Part shown: positions 41,360 to 51,164 of the stretch, piece after piece
How the letters are laid out: every line of letters starts with the position of its first letter
Numbering within the stretch: position 1 is the stretch's first letter
DNA from: Novosphingobium sp. Chol11
GTDB taxonomy: Bacteria; Pseudomonadota; Alphaproteobacteria; Sphingomonadales; Sphingomonadaceae
DNA: 64,000 bases
Assembly (NCBI GenBank): GCA_945906105.1
Contig: CAMDQO010000010.1
Span: 1-64,000, forward strand
Direction: 5' to 3'
Program-made: the position numbers and the translations under genes
The notes under the pieces: model-generated
What the model was told of the DNA's origin: nothing
What the model saw: only the letters and a program-made list of their open reading frames with translations
Databases searched by the model: none

Positions 41360-43498
41360 TCACCAATAGACGGACAGTTTCTTGGCCCAAGGACTGGTGG
41401 GGTAGGCCTTTTTCAACTGATTGAACCAGACTTTGCGCTGCGAAATTTCCACCTCATCGCCGCCGCAGCCATTGTTGCCTGCAGGGGCATAGCAGCGGAT
41501 CGCGCGGTAAGTGGCATAGGCCTTGTCATTCGCCGCAGCCTTGGGATCGGCCATGATCGCCTTGTAGATCTCCGCGCGGACCATTGGCTTGCCGGGGAAC
41601 AGGTTGGCATGACTACCCAGAGTGCCTTTCTCGGGCGTGGTATCGAGCACCGAAAAGCCATCAAAGCCGTTGATCCGCAGGAAATCCCCCAGACACAGCC
41701 GCGCCTTTGCGTCCATCGGTGCCTTGGCAAGCGTTGCGGCGGTCATTGTGATAGTCGGGCAAGCATAGCCATCGGCCCAGCGGCCCTTGGTGAAGATACC
41801 GACCGGCACTTTTTCTTCGCGGCCGAAATTCCAGAAGCCGAATTCGGTTGATGCCTTGGGGCTGACCAGCTTGGCATCCGTGACAAATTCCGCATAGCGA
41901 CCGCGCGTCAGATCCTTGTACAGCAGTGTAAAGGTCGTCGCATCGCGCTCATGCTGGCTGCGCACCGCATTTGTGGCATTGGCGCGCAGAATGACTGGTC
42001 CCGCAGAATGGCGGAGCAAAACCTCACGCACCGTCTGGTCGGTGATCGGTGAATTCGCCGCGAAAACATCGGCGATCTTGCCGCCTTTCTCCAAGCTGAG
42101 CGCCAGCCCCAGTTCCGCCGTGGGCCGCTGCCACAGGCCCGACGCACCGCCCAGCAGCTCGCGCCAGAACCCGGCTTCGTTGCGGTCCCCAAGCGCGCCC
42201 AGAGCCTGCCCGCGCAGCACCTGACGGCTGAAAGCGAGGTTGTCATAGCTTGGCTTGCGGGCATCATCAGGCAGCAGTGCCAGCACCCGCTTGTAATCCT
42301 GCGCCACATAAAAGGCATGATTGGCTTGCAGGAACGAGAACAGTTCTGGCCGTCCGGCAAAGAACTTCTCCTGCGCGGCGAGCTGATCGGCGGTAAGCAC
42401 CGGGCGGTCGCTCACAGGCTTGCCGTCTTCATCAAGCACGCCACCGCGCATCGCCATCAGATCAAGCGTCGCAAGCACCAGCGGGCCATCGGCCTTGCTG
42501 CTCAGGCCATCGGCGAACAGCAGTTTGTTATCGATCTCCTCGACCAGATCGGGAGCCAATTCCTTACCTGCCGCAACAGCGCCCAGCAGCCGCTCATATT
42601 CGCGGGAGAGGCCGGTGAGATCACCCGAAAGCCACAGCGCGCGGCGCACTAGGCCTTGTGCAGAGGCGGCGTAGCGGCCCTGCGGAAATGCTTTCAGGTA
42701 GTTTGCAAGGCCTGTACTGGCACGGGTGGCGGCGGTGTGGTCAACTTTTTCCGGCCCTTCGAAATCACCCCATTGATTGAAGCTGCTGGCCTGCGCCGCG
42801 TTCAGATCAACTCGGGCGAGCATATAGGTGGCGGTTTCCGCCAGCCACGGATCGCGTGATGAACCCAACGCGGCAAAGCTGCTGCGCGCCTCGTCCCAGC
42901 GCATCGCGTAAAACGCATCGCCGCCCTTGAGGTATGTCAGCCATTCCTTGCCCGCCGCGCTGGTAATACCATCGGGCCAAGCAAGTAGCGCAGGCTTTGC
43001 CTCATCCGCCGCATCGCCAGGCGTTTCGCCCGCCGTGCAGGTCGCCACCAGCCGTTCGCGCGCCTTGACGAGCAGTGCGCGCTCATTCGCGGGCACGCTG
43101 ATGCTCGCGGTAAGTGCTGTGGTAAAAGCCGGACCAGCTGTGGTCAGGCTGGCGCAGCGGCCATAATATTCGCTTCCCGCCGCCTCGCTATCTGGCTTCG
43201 GATAAAGCGTTGCCCGCATGAACTTCCAGTCCAGAAAGGTGCGGCCATAGGGCAGTGTGTCCCAATCCTGCTTGGCATAGCTGCCGGTGCTGGCCAATCC
43301 CGCCTTGTCGCGCATCAGAAACAACAGGTTCACCCGCGTATCATTGCCCGGTGCCAGCGCGCCCCGGCTGGCGCAATCGAGGTTACGGCTATTGAGCGTC
43401 CAGCTGGGATCACAGCCATAGTCCGCGCTGGCTTGAAGTGCGGAGAAAGGCGCGAACAGCGCCACAGCCGATACTGTGGCAAGACCAAGACGCTTCAT
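41360..43498 (-). CDS. Large exported protein of unknown function
   Basis: 712 residues from the ATG at 43498, which has GGAGG about 7 nt upstream and leads into a signal peptide (MKRLGLATVSAVALFAPFSALQASA). Several helical, TPR-like segments occur (AMRWDEARSSFAALGSSRDPWLAETATYMLARVDL, TRASTGLANYLKAFPQGRYAASAQGLVRRALW). Six or so cysteines are spread along the protein, probably forming disulfides in the periplasm. I do not recognise the family. Operon partner of the DUF3142 lipoprotein. Confidence 0.78.
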   Translation of the reverse strand: MKRLGLATVSAVALFAPFSALQASADYGCDPSWTLNSRNLDCASRGALAPGNDTRVNLLFLMRDKAGLASTGSYAKQDWDTLPYGRTFLDWKFMRATLYPKPDSEAAGSEYYGRCASLTTAGPAFTTALTASISVPANERALLVKARERLVATCTAGETPGDAADEAKPALLAWPDGITSAAGKEWLTYLKGGDAFYAMRWDEARSSFAALGSSRDPWLAETATYMLARVDLNAAQASSFNQWGDFEGPEKVDHTAATRASTGLANYLKAFPQGRYAASAQGLVRRALWLSGDLTGLSREYERLLGAVAAGKELAPDLVEEIDNKLLFADGLSSKADGPLVLATLDLMAMRGGVLDEDGKPVSDRPVLTADQLAAQEKFFAGRPELFSFLQANHAFYVAQDYKRVLALLPDDARKPSYDNLAFSRQVLRGQALGALGDRNEAGFWRELLGGASGLWQRPTAELGLALSLEKGGKIADVFAANSPITDQTVREVLLRHSAGPVILRANATNAVRSQHERDATTFTLLYKDLTRGRYAEFVTDAKLVSPKASTEFGFWNFGREEKVPVGIFTKGRWADGYACPTITMTAATLAKAPMDAKARLCLGDFLRINGFDGFSVLDTTPEKGTLGSHANLFPGKPMVRAEIYKAIMADPKAAANDKAYATYRAIRCYAPAGNNGCGGDEVEISQRKVWFNQLKKAYPTSPWAKKLSVYW

Positions 43499-43552
43499 CG
43501 ATTCACCTCCGCCAGAAACCTGACAGAGATTCCATTGCCCAGCCCTTGCTGG

Positions 43553-43589
43553 CAAGAAAAAAGGGGCCGCCGAAGCAGCCCCTTTCAGT
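43553..43589 (-). terminator. Rho-independent terminator of the pnp operon
   Basis: On the minus strand GGGGCTGC-TTCG-GCGGCCCC (8-bp stem with one U-G pair and a UUCG loop) is followed by six Ts. It lies 25 nt past the pnp stop and ends the rpsO-pnp transcript before the exported-protein gene. Confidence 0.9.
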
Positions 43590-43614
43590 AATTGTTATTC
43601 TTTTTAGTCCGAAA

Positions 43615-45945
43615 TCAATCGTCGGACTTGAGGAACGCCGGCATGTGATCGGGGTTGCCGCCTTCGCGGGGAGCGCGATCGCCGCGATCGCCACCTTCAC
43701 GGCCCCGATCGCTTCTGGGACCACGATCACCGCCACCATCACGGCGGGGTCCGCGACCGCGATCACCGCCTGGGCGACGATCACCACGATCACCACCAGG
43801 ACGATCACCGCGTGGCTCACGTGCTTCACGCGGCGGACGGGTATCTTCCAGTTCAGCGCCGGTTTCCTGATCGACAACGCGCATCGACAGGCGAACCTTT
43901 CCACGCGGATCGATTTCAAGGACCTTGACCTTCACGGCCTGACCTTCCGAAACCACATCGGTCGGCTTCTCAACGCGCTCGTTGCGCATTTCGGACACGT
44001 GGACGAGACCGTCCTTGCCGCCCATGAAGTTCACGAAAGCACCGAAATCAACGATGTTGACAACCTTGCCATCATAGACCTTGCCGACTTCGGCTTCCTC
44101 GGTGATGCCAAGGATCCAAGCGCGGGCCGCTTCGATCTGTGCCGGATCAGAGCTGCTCAGCTTGATCAGGCCTTCATCATCGATATCGACCTTGGCGCCG
44201 GTTTCAGCGACGATCTCGCGGATAACCTTGCCGCCGGTGCCGATAACTTCGCGGATCTTCGATTTGTCGATCTGCATCGTCTCGATACGCGGTGCATGTG
44301 CCGAAAGCTCGTTGCGCGATGTGCCCAGTGCCTTGGTCATTTCACCAAGGATGTGTGCGCGGCCTTCCTTGGCCTGATGCAGAGCGGCTTCGAAGATTTC
44401 CCGCGTGATGCCGGCAACCTTGATGTCCATCTGCATCGTGGTGATGCCTTCGGATGTGCCAGCTACCTTGAAGTCCATGTCACCCAGATGATCTTCATCA
44501 CCCAGAATGTCGGACAGCACGGTGAAATCGTCACCTTCGAGGATCAGGCCCATGGCGATGCCCGAAACCGGACGAGTGAGCGGAACGCCCGCGTCCATCA
44601 TCGAAAGGCTGCCACCACAGATTGATGCCATCGAAGAAGATCCGTTGGACTCGGTGATGTCTGACACCACGCGGATCGTATAAGGGAACTCTTCCTTGCT
44701 CGGCAGCACGGCCTGAAGCGCGCGCCAGGCGAGCTTGCCGTGGCCGGTATCGCGGCGGCTGGGAGCGCCAAAACGGCCAACTTCACCAACCGAATAGGGC
44801 GGGAAGTTATAGTGCAGCATGAAGTTCGAATAGGTCAGACCTTCCAGACCGTCGATCATCTGCTCGCTCTCGCGGGTGCCCAGCGTGGTGGTGCAGATCG
44901 CCTGCGTTTCACCGCGGGTGAACAGCGCCGAACCGTGGGTGCGCGGCAGAAAGCCAACCATCGATTCGATGGGGCGGACCTGTGTGGTCGTGCGGCCATC
45001 AATGCGCTGACCGTCCTTGAGGATGGCAGTGCGGACGATATCGGCTTCGATCTTCTTGACCAGCTTGCCAGCCACCATCTGCGTCTGGCCGCCTTCAGCA
45101 GCATAGGCTGCCTTGGCCGCGCTGCGCGCTTCGTTCAGCGCATTGGAACGCGCCGATTTGTCGGTGAGCTTGTAAGCAGCGGCAATATCCTTGCCGACCA
45201 GATCCTTGAGCTTCTTCTTCATGTCGGCAGTGTTGTCCGACAGGTCGATGTTCCAGGGATCCTTGGCAGCCTTTTCGGCCAGATCGATGATTGCATTCAC
45301 AACCTTCTTGATCTCGTCATGGGCGAACACCACGCCGCCAAGCATCACTTCTTCGCTCAGCTCGCGGGCCTGCGATTCGACCATCATCACGGCATTGCCG
45401 GTGGCAGCAACAACAAGGTCAAGCGCGCCGGCAGCCGCTTCGGGCTGGCTGGGGTTGAGGGTATATTCGCCATCAACATAGCCAACGCGGGCAGCTGCGA
45501 TCGGGCCCATGAACGGCAGACCGGAAATGGTCAGCGCCGCAGAAGCCGCAATCATCGCGACGATATCAGGCTCAGTCTCACCATCATAGCTCAGAACCTG
45601 AGCAATGACGTTGATTTCGTTGTAGAAGCCTTCGGGGAACAGTGGACGGACTGGACGATCGATCAGGCGGGAAACCAGCGTTTCCTTTTCCGTCGCGCCG
45701 CGTTCACGCTTGAAGAAGCCGCCCGGAATGCGTCCGGCGGCGAAGAATTTTTCCTGATAGTGAACGGTCAGCGGGAAGAAATCCTGGCCTTCCTTGACCG
45801 ACTTGGCGGCAGTAACCGCGCAAAGCACAACAGTTTCGCCATAAGTGGCGAGGACCGCGCCGTCTGCCTGACGGGCAATGCGGCCGGTTTCCAGAGTGAG
45901 GGTTTTGCCGCCCCACTCTATCGATACGGTTTTAACGTCGAACAT
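43615..45945 (-). CDS. pnp: Polyribonucleotide nucleotidyltransferase
   Basis: 776 residues from the ATG at 45945 (AAGGAAAA Shine-Dalgarno). Exoribonuclease degrading RNA 3'-to-5' with phosphate. Two RNase PH folds, a KH domain ([32 protein letters not shown]) and an S1 domain ([20 protein letters not shown]) are visible in order. The C-terminal about 60 residues form a highly charged Arg/Gly/Asp-rich tail with repeated [13 protein letters not shown] units, longer than in E. coli; the last residues ([10 protein letters not shown]) are distinct. Follows rpsO as usual. Confidence 0.97.
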   Translation of the reverse strand: MFDVKTVSIEWGGKTLTLETGRIARQADGAVLATYGETVVLCAVTAAKSVKEGQDFFPLTVHYQEKFFAAGRIPGGFFKRERGATEKETLVSRLIDRPVRPLFPEGFYNEINVIAQVLSYDGETEPDIVAMIAASAALTISGLPFMGPIAAARVGYVDGEYTLNPSQPEAAAGALDLVVAATGNAVMMVESQARELSEEVMLGGVVFAHDEIKKVVNAIIDLAEKAAKDPWNIDLSDNTADMKKKLKDLVGKDIAAAYKLTDKSARSNALNEARSAAKAAYAAEGGQTQMVAGKLVKKIEADIVRTAILKDGQRIDGRTTTQVRPIESMVGFLPRTHGSALFTRGETQAICTTTLGTRESEQMIDGLEGLTYSNFMLHYNFPPYSVGEVGRFGAPSRRDTGHGKLAWRALQAVLPSKEEFPYTIRVVSDITESNGSSSMASICGGSLSMMDAGVPLTRPVSGIAMGLILEGDDFTVLSDILGDEDHLGDMDFKVAGTSEGITTMQMDIKVAGITREIFEAALHQAKEGRAHILGEMTKALGTSRNELSAHAPRIETMQIDKSKIREVIGTGGKVIREIVAETGAKVDIDDEGLIKLSSSDPAQIEAARAWILGITEEAEVGKVYDGKVVNIVDFGAFVNFMGGKDGLVHVSEMRNERVEKPTDVVSEGQAVKVKVLEIDPRGKVRLSMRVVDQETGAELEDTRPPREAREPRGDRPGGDRGDRRPGGDRGRGPRRDGGGDRGPRSDRGREGGDRGDRAPREGGNPDHMPAFLKSDD

Positions 45946-46087
45946 GTAGTTTTCCTTGTGAACCCGCAGCGCCATATTGCGGTGCGGGGCCTCTTTTGCC
46001 GGAGATACCGTTCCGGCCCGGTCGAGGCGCGTCATTGCGCCCCCCTCGCTGGCCCGGCCGCCTTATTGCGGACAGGGGCCAGATGCA

Positions 46088-46114
46088 AAAAGCGGCCCCT
46101 TTTGGAGCCGCTTT
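46088..46114 (-). terminator. Hairpin between rpsO and pnp
   Basis: On the minus strand AGCGGCTCC-AAAA-GGGGCCGCT is followed by five Ts, just after the rpsO stop. A partial terminator here would set the rpsO to pnp transcript ratio. Confidence 0.85.
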
Positions 46115-46121
46115 CGCGTGA

Positions 46122-46391
46122 TTACTTGCGGAGGCCGAGTTTCGCGATCAGCGCGTTGTAGCGATCGACATCCTTGCGCTTGAGATAATCAAGCAGGCTG
46201 CGGCGCTTGTTGACCATCATCAACAGGCCCCGGCGTGAATGGTTGTCCTTGTGGTGATCCTTGAAGTGTCCCTGCAGCGTATTGATACGGCTGGTCAGGA
46301 TCGCAACCTGGACTTCCGGCGAACCGGTGTCGCCCTGGGCGCGTGCGTTGTCTTCAATGATCTCAGTTTTCTTTTCGGCAGTTACCGACAT
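46122..46391 (-). CDS. rpsO: 30S ribosomal protein S15
   Basis: 89 residues, the standard S15 length, starting at the ATG at 46391 with GGAGT upstream; an upstream in-frame ATG at 46409 would overlap truB. Conserved [54 protein letters not shown] is S15. Binds 16S rRNA helices 20-22 in the platform. It starts 4 nt after truB and is followed by pnp. Confidence 0.98.
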   Translation of the reverse strand: MSVTAEKKTEIIEDNARAQGDTGSPEVQVAILTSRINTLQGHFKDHHKDNHSRRGLLMMVNKRRSLLDYLKRKDVDRYNALIAKLGLRK

Positions 46392-46395
46392 ATAT

Positions 46396-47310
46396 TTACT
46401 CCGCGACATCGGAAAGGTTGAAACCCCTGACGACCCGGGCGTCTCCGCCCGAAAGCTCGATGAGCGCGATGGGAATATTCCCGCTGCGCGCCCAGTAAAG
46501 CCCGTCGTTTTGGGGCAGTCCGGTCAGAACCCGGCCCTGTCGGACCATGCTTGCCTGTTCCGGACTGAGGTTGAGAGCCGGGATGTCGACCAGCCCTGCC
46601 TCCAGCGGCAAGAGTACGTTCTCAAGTGGCGCGCCCTTACCCAGTTCGTTCAATTTGTCCAGCGAAATCGCCTGTTCGAGCGCGAATGGCCCGGCGCGCA
46701 GTCGGCGCAACATGGTGACATGGCCGACCGTGCCAAGCGCCCGGGCAATGTCGCGGGCGAGGCTGCGGATGTAGGTGCCTTTGGATACATGGGCGATGAG
46801 GGTTGCTGAATTGCTGTCAGTCGCTTCGATCTCAAGCGAATGTACCGTCACACTGCGCGACTTCAGCTCAACTGTCTCCCCCGCCCGCGCCAGATCATAG
46901 GCTCGCTTGCCATCGACCATCAGCGCTGAGTAAGCAGGTGGAACTTGCTCAATTGGCCCAGTGAAGCGCTGCAATACGGCCTCAAGCGCTGCCAGTGAAG
47001 GGCGAACGTCGCTTTCCGCCACAACTTTTCCCTCAAGATCGAGCGTATCGGTCTCACTCCCGAACTGTACGGTGAAGGCATATTCCTTGCTGGCATCAAG
47101 CATCCGCCCGCACAGCTTGGTCGCCTCACCCAGCGCAATCGGCAGCACGCCCGTCGCCAGCGGATCAAGCGTGCCGCCATGACCGACCTTGACCTTTGCC
47201 CCAGATGCAAAGAATCCAGCCTCACGCAAATTGCGCTTCACCGCGCCGACGGCCTGAGTCGAGCCCAGCCCGATAGGCTTGTCGAGAATGATCCAGCCGT
47301 GGAGAGACAT
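46396..47310 (-). CDS. truB: tRNA pseudouridine-55 synthase TruB
   Basis: 304 residues. Converts U55 of the tRNA T loop to pseudouridine. The catalytic Asp is D49 in [25 protein letters not shown]. Other family motifs: [39 protein letters not shown] and [19 protein letters not shown]. Normal length, 3 nt after the M50 protease gene and 4 nt before rpsO. It is encoded on the same strand as rbfA but separated from it by about 2.2 kb of unrelated genes. Confidence 0.97.
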   Translation of the reverse strand: MSLHGWIILDKPIGLGSTQAVGAVKRNLREAGFFASGAKVKVGHGGTLDPLATGVLPIALGEATKLCGRMLDASKEYAFTVQFGSETDTLDLEGKVVAESDVRPSLAALEAVLQRFTGPIEQVPPAYSALMVDGKRAYDLARAGETVELKSRSVTVHSLEIEATDSNSATLIAHVSKGTYIRSLARDIARALGTVGHVTMLRRLRAGPFALEQAISLDKLNELGKGAPLENVLLPLEAGLVDIPALNLSPEQASMVRQGRVLTGLPQNDGLYWARSGNIPIALIELSGGDARVVRGFNLSDVAE

Positions 47311-47313
47311 CGC

Positions 47314-48006
47314 CTAACCCGCGAAAACCGCAGCTAGCGAAAGATACTGAGCAGTCACCCATTCGAACGGTGGGCCGATCAGCGATGCCACAGGATTGAA
47401 GCTGGGGATCAGCCAGGGGATCATCACGAGCACGATCAGCACCAGCATGAAGCCATAGCGCCGCAATCCCGCATAGTGACGCGCCAGCGGCTCCGGAAGC
47501 AGCCCTTCAACGATGTGCGATCCATCGAACGGTGGGATTGGCAACAAGTTGAACAGCGCCAGAAAGATATTGATCACCAGAAAGTTGTTGAGATTGGCCC
47601 AGATAAACAGCCACGGTTCACCCGGCGTTGACGTTGCATCGGCGAAGGCGCGGGTCATCAAGCCGATACCGATGGCGGCAAATATTGCCATGCCAAAATT
47701 CGCCGCTGGACCCGCCGCAGCAGAAAGCATCATGCCCAGCCGGGGATTGCGCATGCGCTGTGCGATCACCGGCACCGGCTTGGCCCAACCGAAGATCGGG
47801 CCTTGGGCAAGCGCCAGCAACCCCGGCACGACAATCGTGCCGACAGGATCGACATGGCGAAAGGGGTTGAGGCTCAGGCGGCCCATTGTTGCCGCAGTCG
47901 GATCGCCCAGAGCCTTTGCTGCCCAGCCATGCGCCACTTCGTGAAACACGATGGCGAAGACCAGTGGGAAGATGAAGGTCAGCGCCTGATAGAGAGTTTC
48001 ATTCAT
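47314..48006 (-). CDS. Site-2-protease-like M50 metallopeptidase
   Basis: 230 residues. Intramembrane zinc protease of the compact M50 group: zinc-binding HEVAHG at 22-27 (H22, E23, H26) in the first helix, and the second motif NLLPIPPFDGSH later, whose Asp completes the site. No PDZ domain. About five hydrophobic segments. The ATG at 48006 overlaps the tdk stop (TGATG); a TTG one codon earlier is possible. Substrate unknown. Confidence 0.93.
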   Translation of the reverse strand: MNETLYQALTFIFPLVFAIVFHEVAHGWAAKALGDPTAATMGRLSLNPFRHVDPVGTIVVPGLLALAQGPIFGWAKPVPVIAQRMRNPRLGMMLSAAAGPAANFGMAIFAAIGIGLMTRAFADATSTPGEPWLFIWANLNNFLVINIFLALFNLLPIPPFDGSHIVEGLLPEPLARHYAGLRRYGFMLVLIVLVMIPWLIPSFNPVASLIGPPFEWVTAQYLSLAAVFAG

Positions 48007-48635
48007 CAACCCAACGCCTCAGTAAAATGCCGTCGGCCCAATGCCTCTGAAAAGTGTCTCCGGCCCAAAGCCTCTGAAAAGTGCCTCCGGCACAAGGCCA
48101 CATAGCGATCATTGCCGCCGATTTCGGTCTGCGCTCCGGCCTTCACCGCCGCGCCGTTTTCATCGACCCGCAAGTTCATTGTCGCCTTGCGGCCGCAGTG
48201 GCAGACGGCTTTCAATTCCACCAGACTGTCAGCAATGCCGAGCAGCACCGCCGATCCCGGAAACAGCGCGCCCTGAAAATCGGTGCGCAGACCATAGCAA
48301 AGCACCGGGATGGCTGCTTCATCCGCCAGCCGCGCCAGTTGCCAAACCTGTGAAGCTGTGAGGAACTGCGCCTCATCGACCATGACGCAAGCGAGTGGTT
48401 CCACCCGGTGCGCGGCGGTCACTCGCTCCCACAGGTCAGTCGCAGCACTAAAGCGATGTGCCTCAGCCCCCAGTCCGATGCGGCTTTCAATCGCTTGGCT
48501 ATCTCCGCGATCATCCAACTCGGCAGTCCACAGCATGGTCGCCATGCCGCGTTCGCGATAGTTGAAGTCCGCCTGGAGCAGATTGGTCGATTTGCCCGCA
48601 TTCATGCTGGCGTAGTAGAAATAGAGCTTGGCCAT
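48006..48635 (-). CDS. tdk: Thymidine kinase, with a repeated C-terminal tail
   Basis: 209 residues. Phosphorylates thymidine to dTMP. P-loop ASMNAGKST near 9-17, catalytic Glu in VDEAQFL, and zinc-ribbon cysteines CHCGRKA with LCRRHF (fourth ligand normally nearby) are present. The end is unusual: RRHFSEALG occurs three times in tandem (last copy RRHFTEALG) from a 27-bp repeat, extending the protein about 18 residues beyond one copy. The stop is shared with the M50 protease start. Confidence 0.94.
   Translation of the reverse strand: MAKLYFYYASMNAGKSTNLLQADFNYRERGMATMLWTAELDDRGDSQAIESRIGLGAEAHRFSAATDLWERVTAAHRVEPLACVMVDEAQFLTASQVWQLARLADEAAIPVLCYGLRTDFQGALFPGSAVLLGIADSLVELKAVCHCGRKATMNLRVDENGAAVKAGAQTEIGGNDRYVALCRRHFSEALGRRHFSEALGRRHFTEALG
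48010..48090 (-). repeat. Three 27-bp tandem repeats in the 3' end of tdk
   Basis: Copies at 48010-48036, 48037-48063 and 48064-48090. The inner two differ at only about two positions; the one next to the stop has diverged more. 27 bp keeps the frame, so each copy adds nine residues. Confidence 0.9.
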
Positions 48636-48650
48636 GCAGGTGATGTGGCG

Positions 48651-48840
48651 TCAGGCAGGCATTTGCGCAAGCAGCACCTCGGCCAATGCCTGTGGACGGG
48701 TGTTCATTACCTGATGCCCGCATCGATGCACGGCATGGAAGTGGCGGAACAGACTGCACTCCAAGCGCAGCAATCGTTTCGTCCCAAACCCAGCCCCCTT
48801 GGCCGCCGCAACGCAGAAATACGAAATACTTCCCTCTCGG
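48651..48840 (-). pseudogene. Remnant of an alpha/beta hydrolase
   Basis: No intact gene lies in this gap upstream of tdk. In one minus frame (about 48831-48754) the stretch FVFLRCGGQGGWVWDETIAALG reads like the first strand and oxyanion-loop region of an alpha/beta hydrolase. In another frame (to the stop at 48651) CGHQVMNTRPQALAEVLLAQMPA reads like the catalytic-His region and final helix. The middle of the protein, including the nucleophile elbow, is missing. I interpret it as a hydrolase decayed by a large internal deletion plus a frameshift. Support is motif-level only. Confidence 0.45.
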
Positions 48841-48935
48841 CTCACGGTATTGGGCTGGATGGCGACCGTCCCCTGTTAAGGACAGTCGCCACTGATTGAC
48901 AGGCACAGCCCAAAGGGCGCGCCATAGGATAACGC

Positions 48936-49520
48936 ATGATCTCGGGACGCACCCTGACTGTTCGGTTGGCCGTCATGGCTCTGGCAACCGCCGTTCCCGC
49001 CTTCGCTGCTGGTCCGGCCTTTCATTACACGCTCGATTCGAGCAGTTCGGTCAAGGCCAAGGTGTCGTTCCTCGGTGTGTCGAGCAAGACTGCGGGCTTT
49101 CCCAAGCTTACTGGCAAGGTCGTGCTCGATCCTGCTCGTCCGCAATCAGTTGGGCTCGATGTACTGATCGATGCCCGCGCGATCACCGCAGGAGACGGCG
49201 TCACCTTGGCCCGGCTGAAGGGGCCGTCGTTCTTCGATGTCGAAAAGCACCCCACCATCCACTATCGCGGAACAGCGATGACCATGACTGGTCCGAACAC
49301 AGCCGATGTAGCCGGCGAACTGACCGTGCGCGGGGTAACACGGCCAAGCGTTCTCAAGGTCAATTTTGCGATGCCGCCTGCCAAAATCACCGGCAGGGAG
49401 CCGGTCAACATATCTGGCGCCATGATGATAGATCGCCGCCAATTCGGCATGACCGCCTGGCAGATGATGGTTGGCACCAAGGTAACGATTACCCTGAAAG
49501 CACGGATGACGCCGGGTTAA
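48936..49520 (+). CDS. YceI-family exported lipocalin-like protein
   Basis: 194 residues with a signal peptide (cleavage after about AVPAFA, residue 24). The YceI fold is recognised by [47 protein letters not shown] and [18 protein letters not shown]. Members bind isoprenoids such as ubiquinone-type molecules in the periplasm. It is the only plus-strand gene in this translation region and its end overlaps rbfA's end by 4 nt (tail to tail). Confidence 0.93.
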   Translation: MISGRTLTVRLAVMALATAVPAFAAGPAFHYTLDSSSSVKAKVSFLGVSSKTAGFPKLTGKVVLDPARPQSVGLDVLIDARAITAGDGVTLARLKGPSFFDVEKHPTIHYRGTAMTMTGPNTADVAGELTVRGVTRPSVLKVNFAMPPAKITGREPVNISGAMMIDRRQFGMTAWQMMVGTKVTITLKARMTPG

Positions 49521-49915
49521 TCGTCCTCAGCCAAATCACGCACAACCCGCGGATCGGCGAGCAAAGAGTCGATCTTCATGGCAACATCAAAGCTCTCATC
49601 GGGCAGGAATTTGATCTTCGCCGCAAAGCGCAGCTTGAGCTTGCCCGCCACCGCCTTCTGGAAAAACGCCGTGTGCGTGCGCAGCGCCTTCAGCACGACG
49701 TCCTCTTTCTCACCCAGCAGCGGCTTCACATAGACATGGGCGTGGCGCAGATCGGGCGACATCCGCACTTCGGTGACGGAAATGGTATGCGCCGCCAGCA
49801 CTTCGTCATGCACTTCCTTCCGGGTCAACAGTTCGGAAATGACATGGCGCACCTGTTCCCCCACCTTGAGCAGGCGGACCGAGCGGGTTTCAGGAGCGGC
49901 AGTGGGGCTGGCCAT
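49517..49915 (-). CDS. rbfA: Ribosome-binding factor A
   Basis: 132 residues. 30S maturation factor that binds near the 5' end of 16S rRNA. Motifs: [41 protein letters not shown], and [28 protein letters not shown]. Length is usual for alphaproteobacteria. In related genomes it usually follows infB; here two toxin-antitoxin pairs and a DUF1697 gene lie between. Its start overlaps the antitoxin's stop by one base. Confidence 0.96.
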   Translation of the reverse strand: MASPTAAPETRSVRLLKVGEQVRHVISELLTRKEVHDEVLAAHTISVTEVRMSPDLRHAHVYVKPLLGEKEDVVLKALRTHTAFFQKAVAGKLKLRFAAKIKFLPDESFDVAMKIDSLLADPRVVRDLAEDD

Positions 49916-50298
49916 CAGGTTGCTGGCAAAAGATCGTCAAGATCGACCGCCAAAGCTTCGGACAAAGCTTGCCAAAGTTTCACGCCGCCCTCGGCCTTCT
50001 CCTTTTCAAGCTTCCCAATCCAAGACCCCTGACAACCAACCAACGCCCCAAGCCTTTCCTGCGAGAGACCCCGATACTCTCTCCAGACCTTTAGTGGAAT
50101 TTCCCCAGAAATCAGACGATTCACGACTTCAGCCGGAACATATTCTTCACCCTCTTCACGGCGCTTGCGCGCTTCGACTGCGGCGACAATGTCGTCATAG
50201 TTTTCAGCAGCATCCTTCAAGCGCGCGAACTCGGCTTTGGAAAGCAGGACCATTTCCTGCCCGGCAATTTCAAGAATTTGTGCAGTCATGGCCTTCAA
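49915..50298 (-). CDS. Xre-type antitoxin (pair 1)
   Basis: 127 residues. N-terminal segment ([29 protein letters not shown]) of YefM-like appearance, a helical middle, then a helix-turn-helix ([34 protein letters not shown]) and a short tail. It overlaps the toxin gene by 4 nt (ATGA), the toxin coming first. It should bind its own promoter and neutralise the toxin. It is clearly related to the antitoxin at 51165-51542. Locally lower GC than the flanking translation genes. Confidence 0.88.
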   Translation of the reverse strand: MKAMTAQILEIAGQEMVLLSKAEFARLKDAAENYDDIVAAVEARKRREEGEEYVPAEVVNRLISGEIPLKVWREYRGLSQERLGALVGCQGSWIGKLEKEKAEGGVKLWQALSEALAVDLDDLLPAT

Positions 50299-50561
50299 TC
50301 CTCATAGATCGAACCGCGTGGCCCGATCTGATCAATCCAAAGAATCGAACCTTCGATGCGGAAAATCACTCTCCAGTTCTGAACTCGAAGCCTGGATTCC
50401 GGTTGACCGACAAGCTTGACGATGTTCGCGTCCAATCGCGCCGGATCCAGAACTAGTTCATCAAGCTTTTGCTGGATCAGCAAGCGCTTATTTGACCGCA
50501 ACAGCGCTTTTCTCGCAGTTTTGGAATACCGAATTTCCACAATTTTGTCTATATCCGACAC
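50295..50561 (-). CDS. RelE/ParE-family toxin (pair 1)
   Basis: 88 residues with the RelE-superfamily core: VEIRYSKTARKALLRSNKRLLIQQKLDEL, then RLRVQNWRVIFRIEGSILWIDQIGPRGSIYE. The final IGPRG..Y is typical (R..Y of the active site). Such toxins usually cleave mRNA on the ribosome. Only 18 of the last about 50 residues differ noticeably from its paralog at 51539. AT-richer than neighbours. Confidence 0.88.
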   Translation of the reverse strand: MSDIDKIVEIRYSKTARKALLRSNKRLLIQQKLDELVLDPARLDANIVKLVGQPESRLRVQNWRVIFRIEGSILWIDQIGPRGSIYED

Positions 50562-50622
50562 AGGACTATGTCAATAGTATGTCCAAATTGGCCAGAAGTT
50601 TATCTTGGGTGTGCATTGGAAG

Positions 50623-51159
50623 TTAGTCCATCTTTGCCAGAATGCGCTTCAGTGAGCGGATATTGCGCGCGGTGCCGCGGCATCCCAGCCGTCGTTCGAT
50701 GAAAGCGCCGGTCAGCCTGGTGTTTCCGGCGCCGTCAACGTAATCGATATAGAGCGCCCGGTCCCCCAGTGCGAGCCTTTCCGGCCCGCGCCCGCGATAG
50801 CCTTCGATCAGATCGGCGAACTGCGCCTCGCTCGGCTGGCGCGCGAGGAACTGCGTGTGGACAAGGTTTTCCTCGCCATCGGCGGCAAACGGATTGCCAC
50901 TGATCGCCAAGGCCACCTCATCCCGGCTGCGCACCGCGACATAGCTGGTGATGTCAAAGCGTTCATCCATCATGTGGGCGAACAGCTCTTCTAGACCCTC
51001 GGTTGGTCGGTCATCGAAATCGAACAGCACATTGCCGCTGGCGACCACGGTTTCGATCTGCTCAAAACCCTCGCGCTCGAAAGCATAGCGCAGGTCTGCC
51101 ATGGTCAGCCGGTTGCCGCCGACATTGATCGAACCGAAAAAGGCGACGTAGCGGGGCAA
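50623..51159 (-). CDS. DUF1697 protein
   Basis: 178 residues from a TTG at 51159, just after the antitoxin stop; the frame is open further upstream but into the antitoxin gene. The family start is visible: RYVAFFGSINVGGNRLTMADLRYAFEREGFEQIETVVASGNVLFDF. The fold is conserved and widespread, with no known role. It sits between two toxin-antitoxin pairs on the same strand. The start codon is inferred from the family's usual N-terminus. Confidence 0.85.
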   Translation of the reverse strand: MPRYVAFFGSINVGGNRLTMADLRYAFEREGFEQIETVVASGNVLFDFDDRPTEGLEELFAHMMDERFDITSYVAVRSRDEVALAISGNPFAADGEENLVHTQFLARQPSEAQFADLIEGYRGRGPERLALGDRALYIDYVDGAGNTRLTGAFIERRLGCRGTARNIRSLKRILAKMD

Positions 51160-51164
51160 GCAGA

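Noticed and set aside
43438-44625. 395-codon plus-strand open frame
   Set aside because: Runs antisense to the 5' end of the exported-protein gene and the 3' part of pnp, and through the terminator between them.
44740-46161. 473-codon plus-strand open frame
   Set aside because: Antisense to pnp; no recognisable domain.
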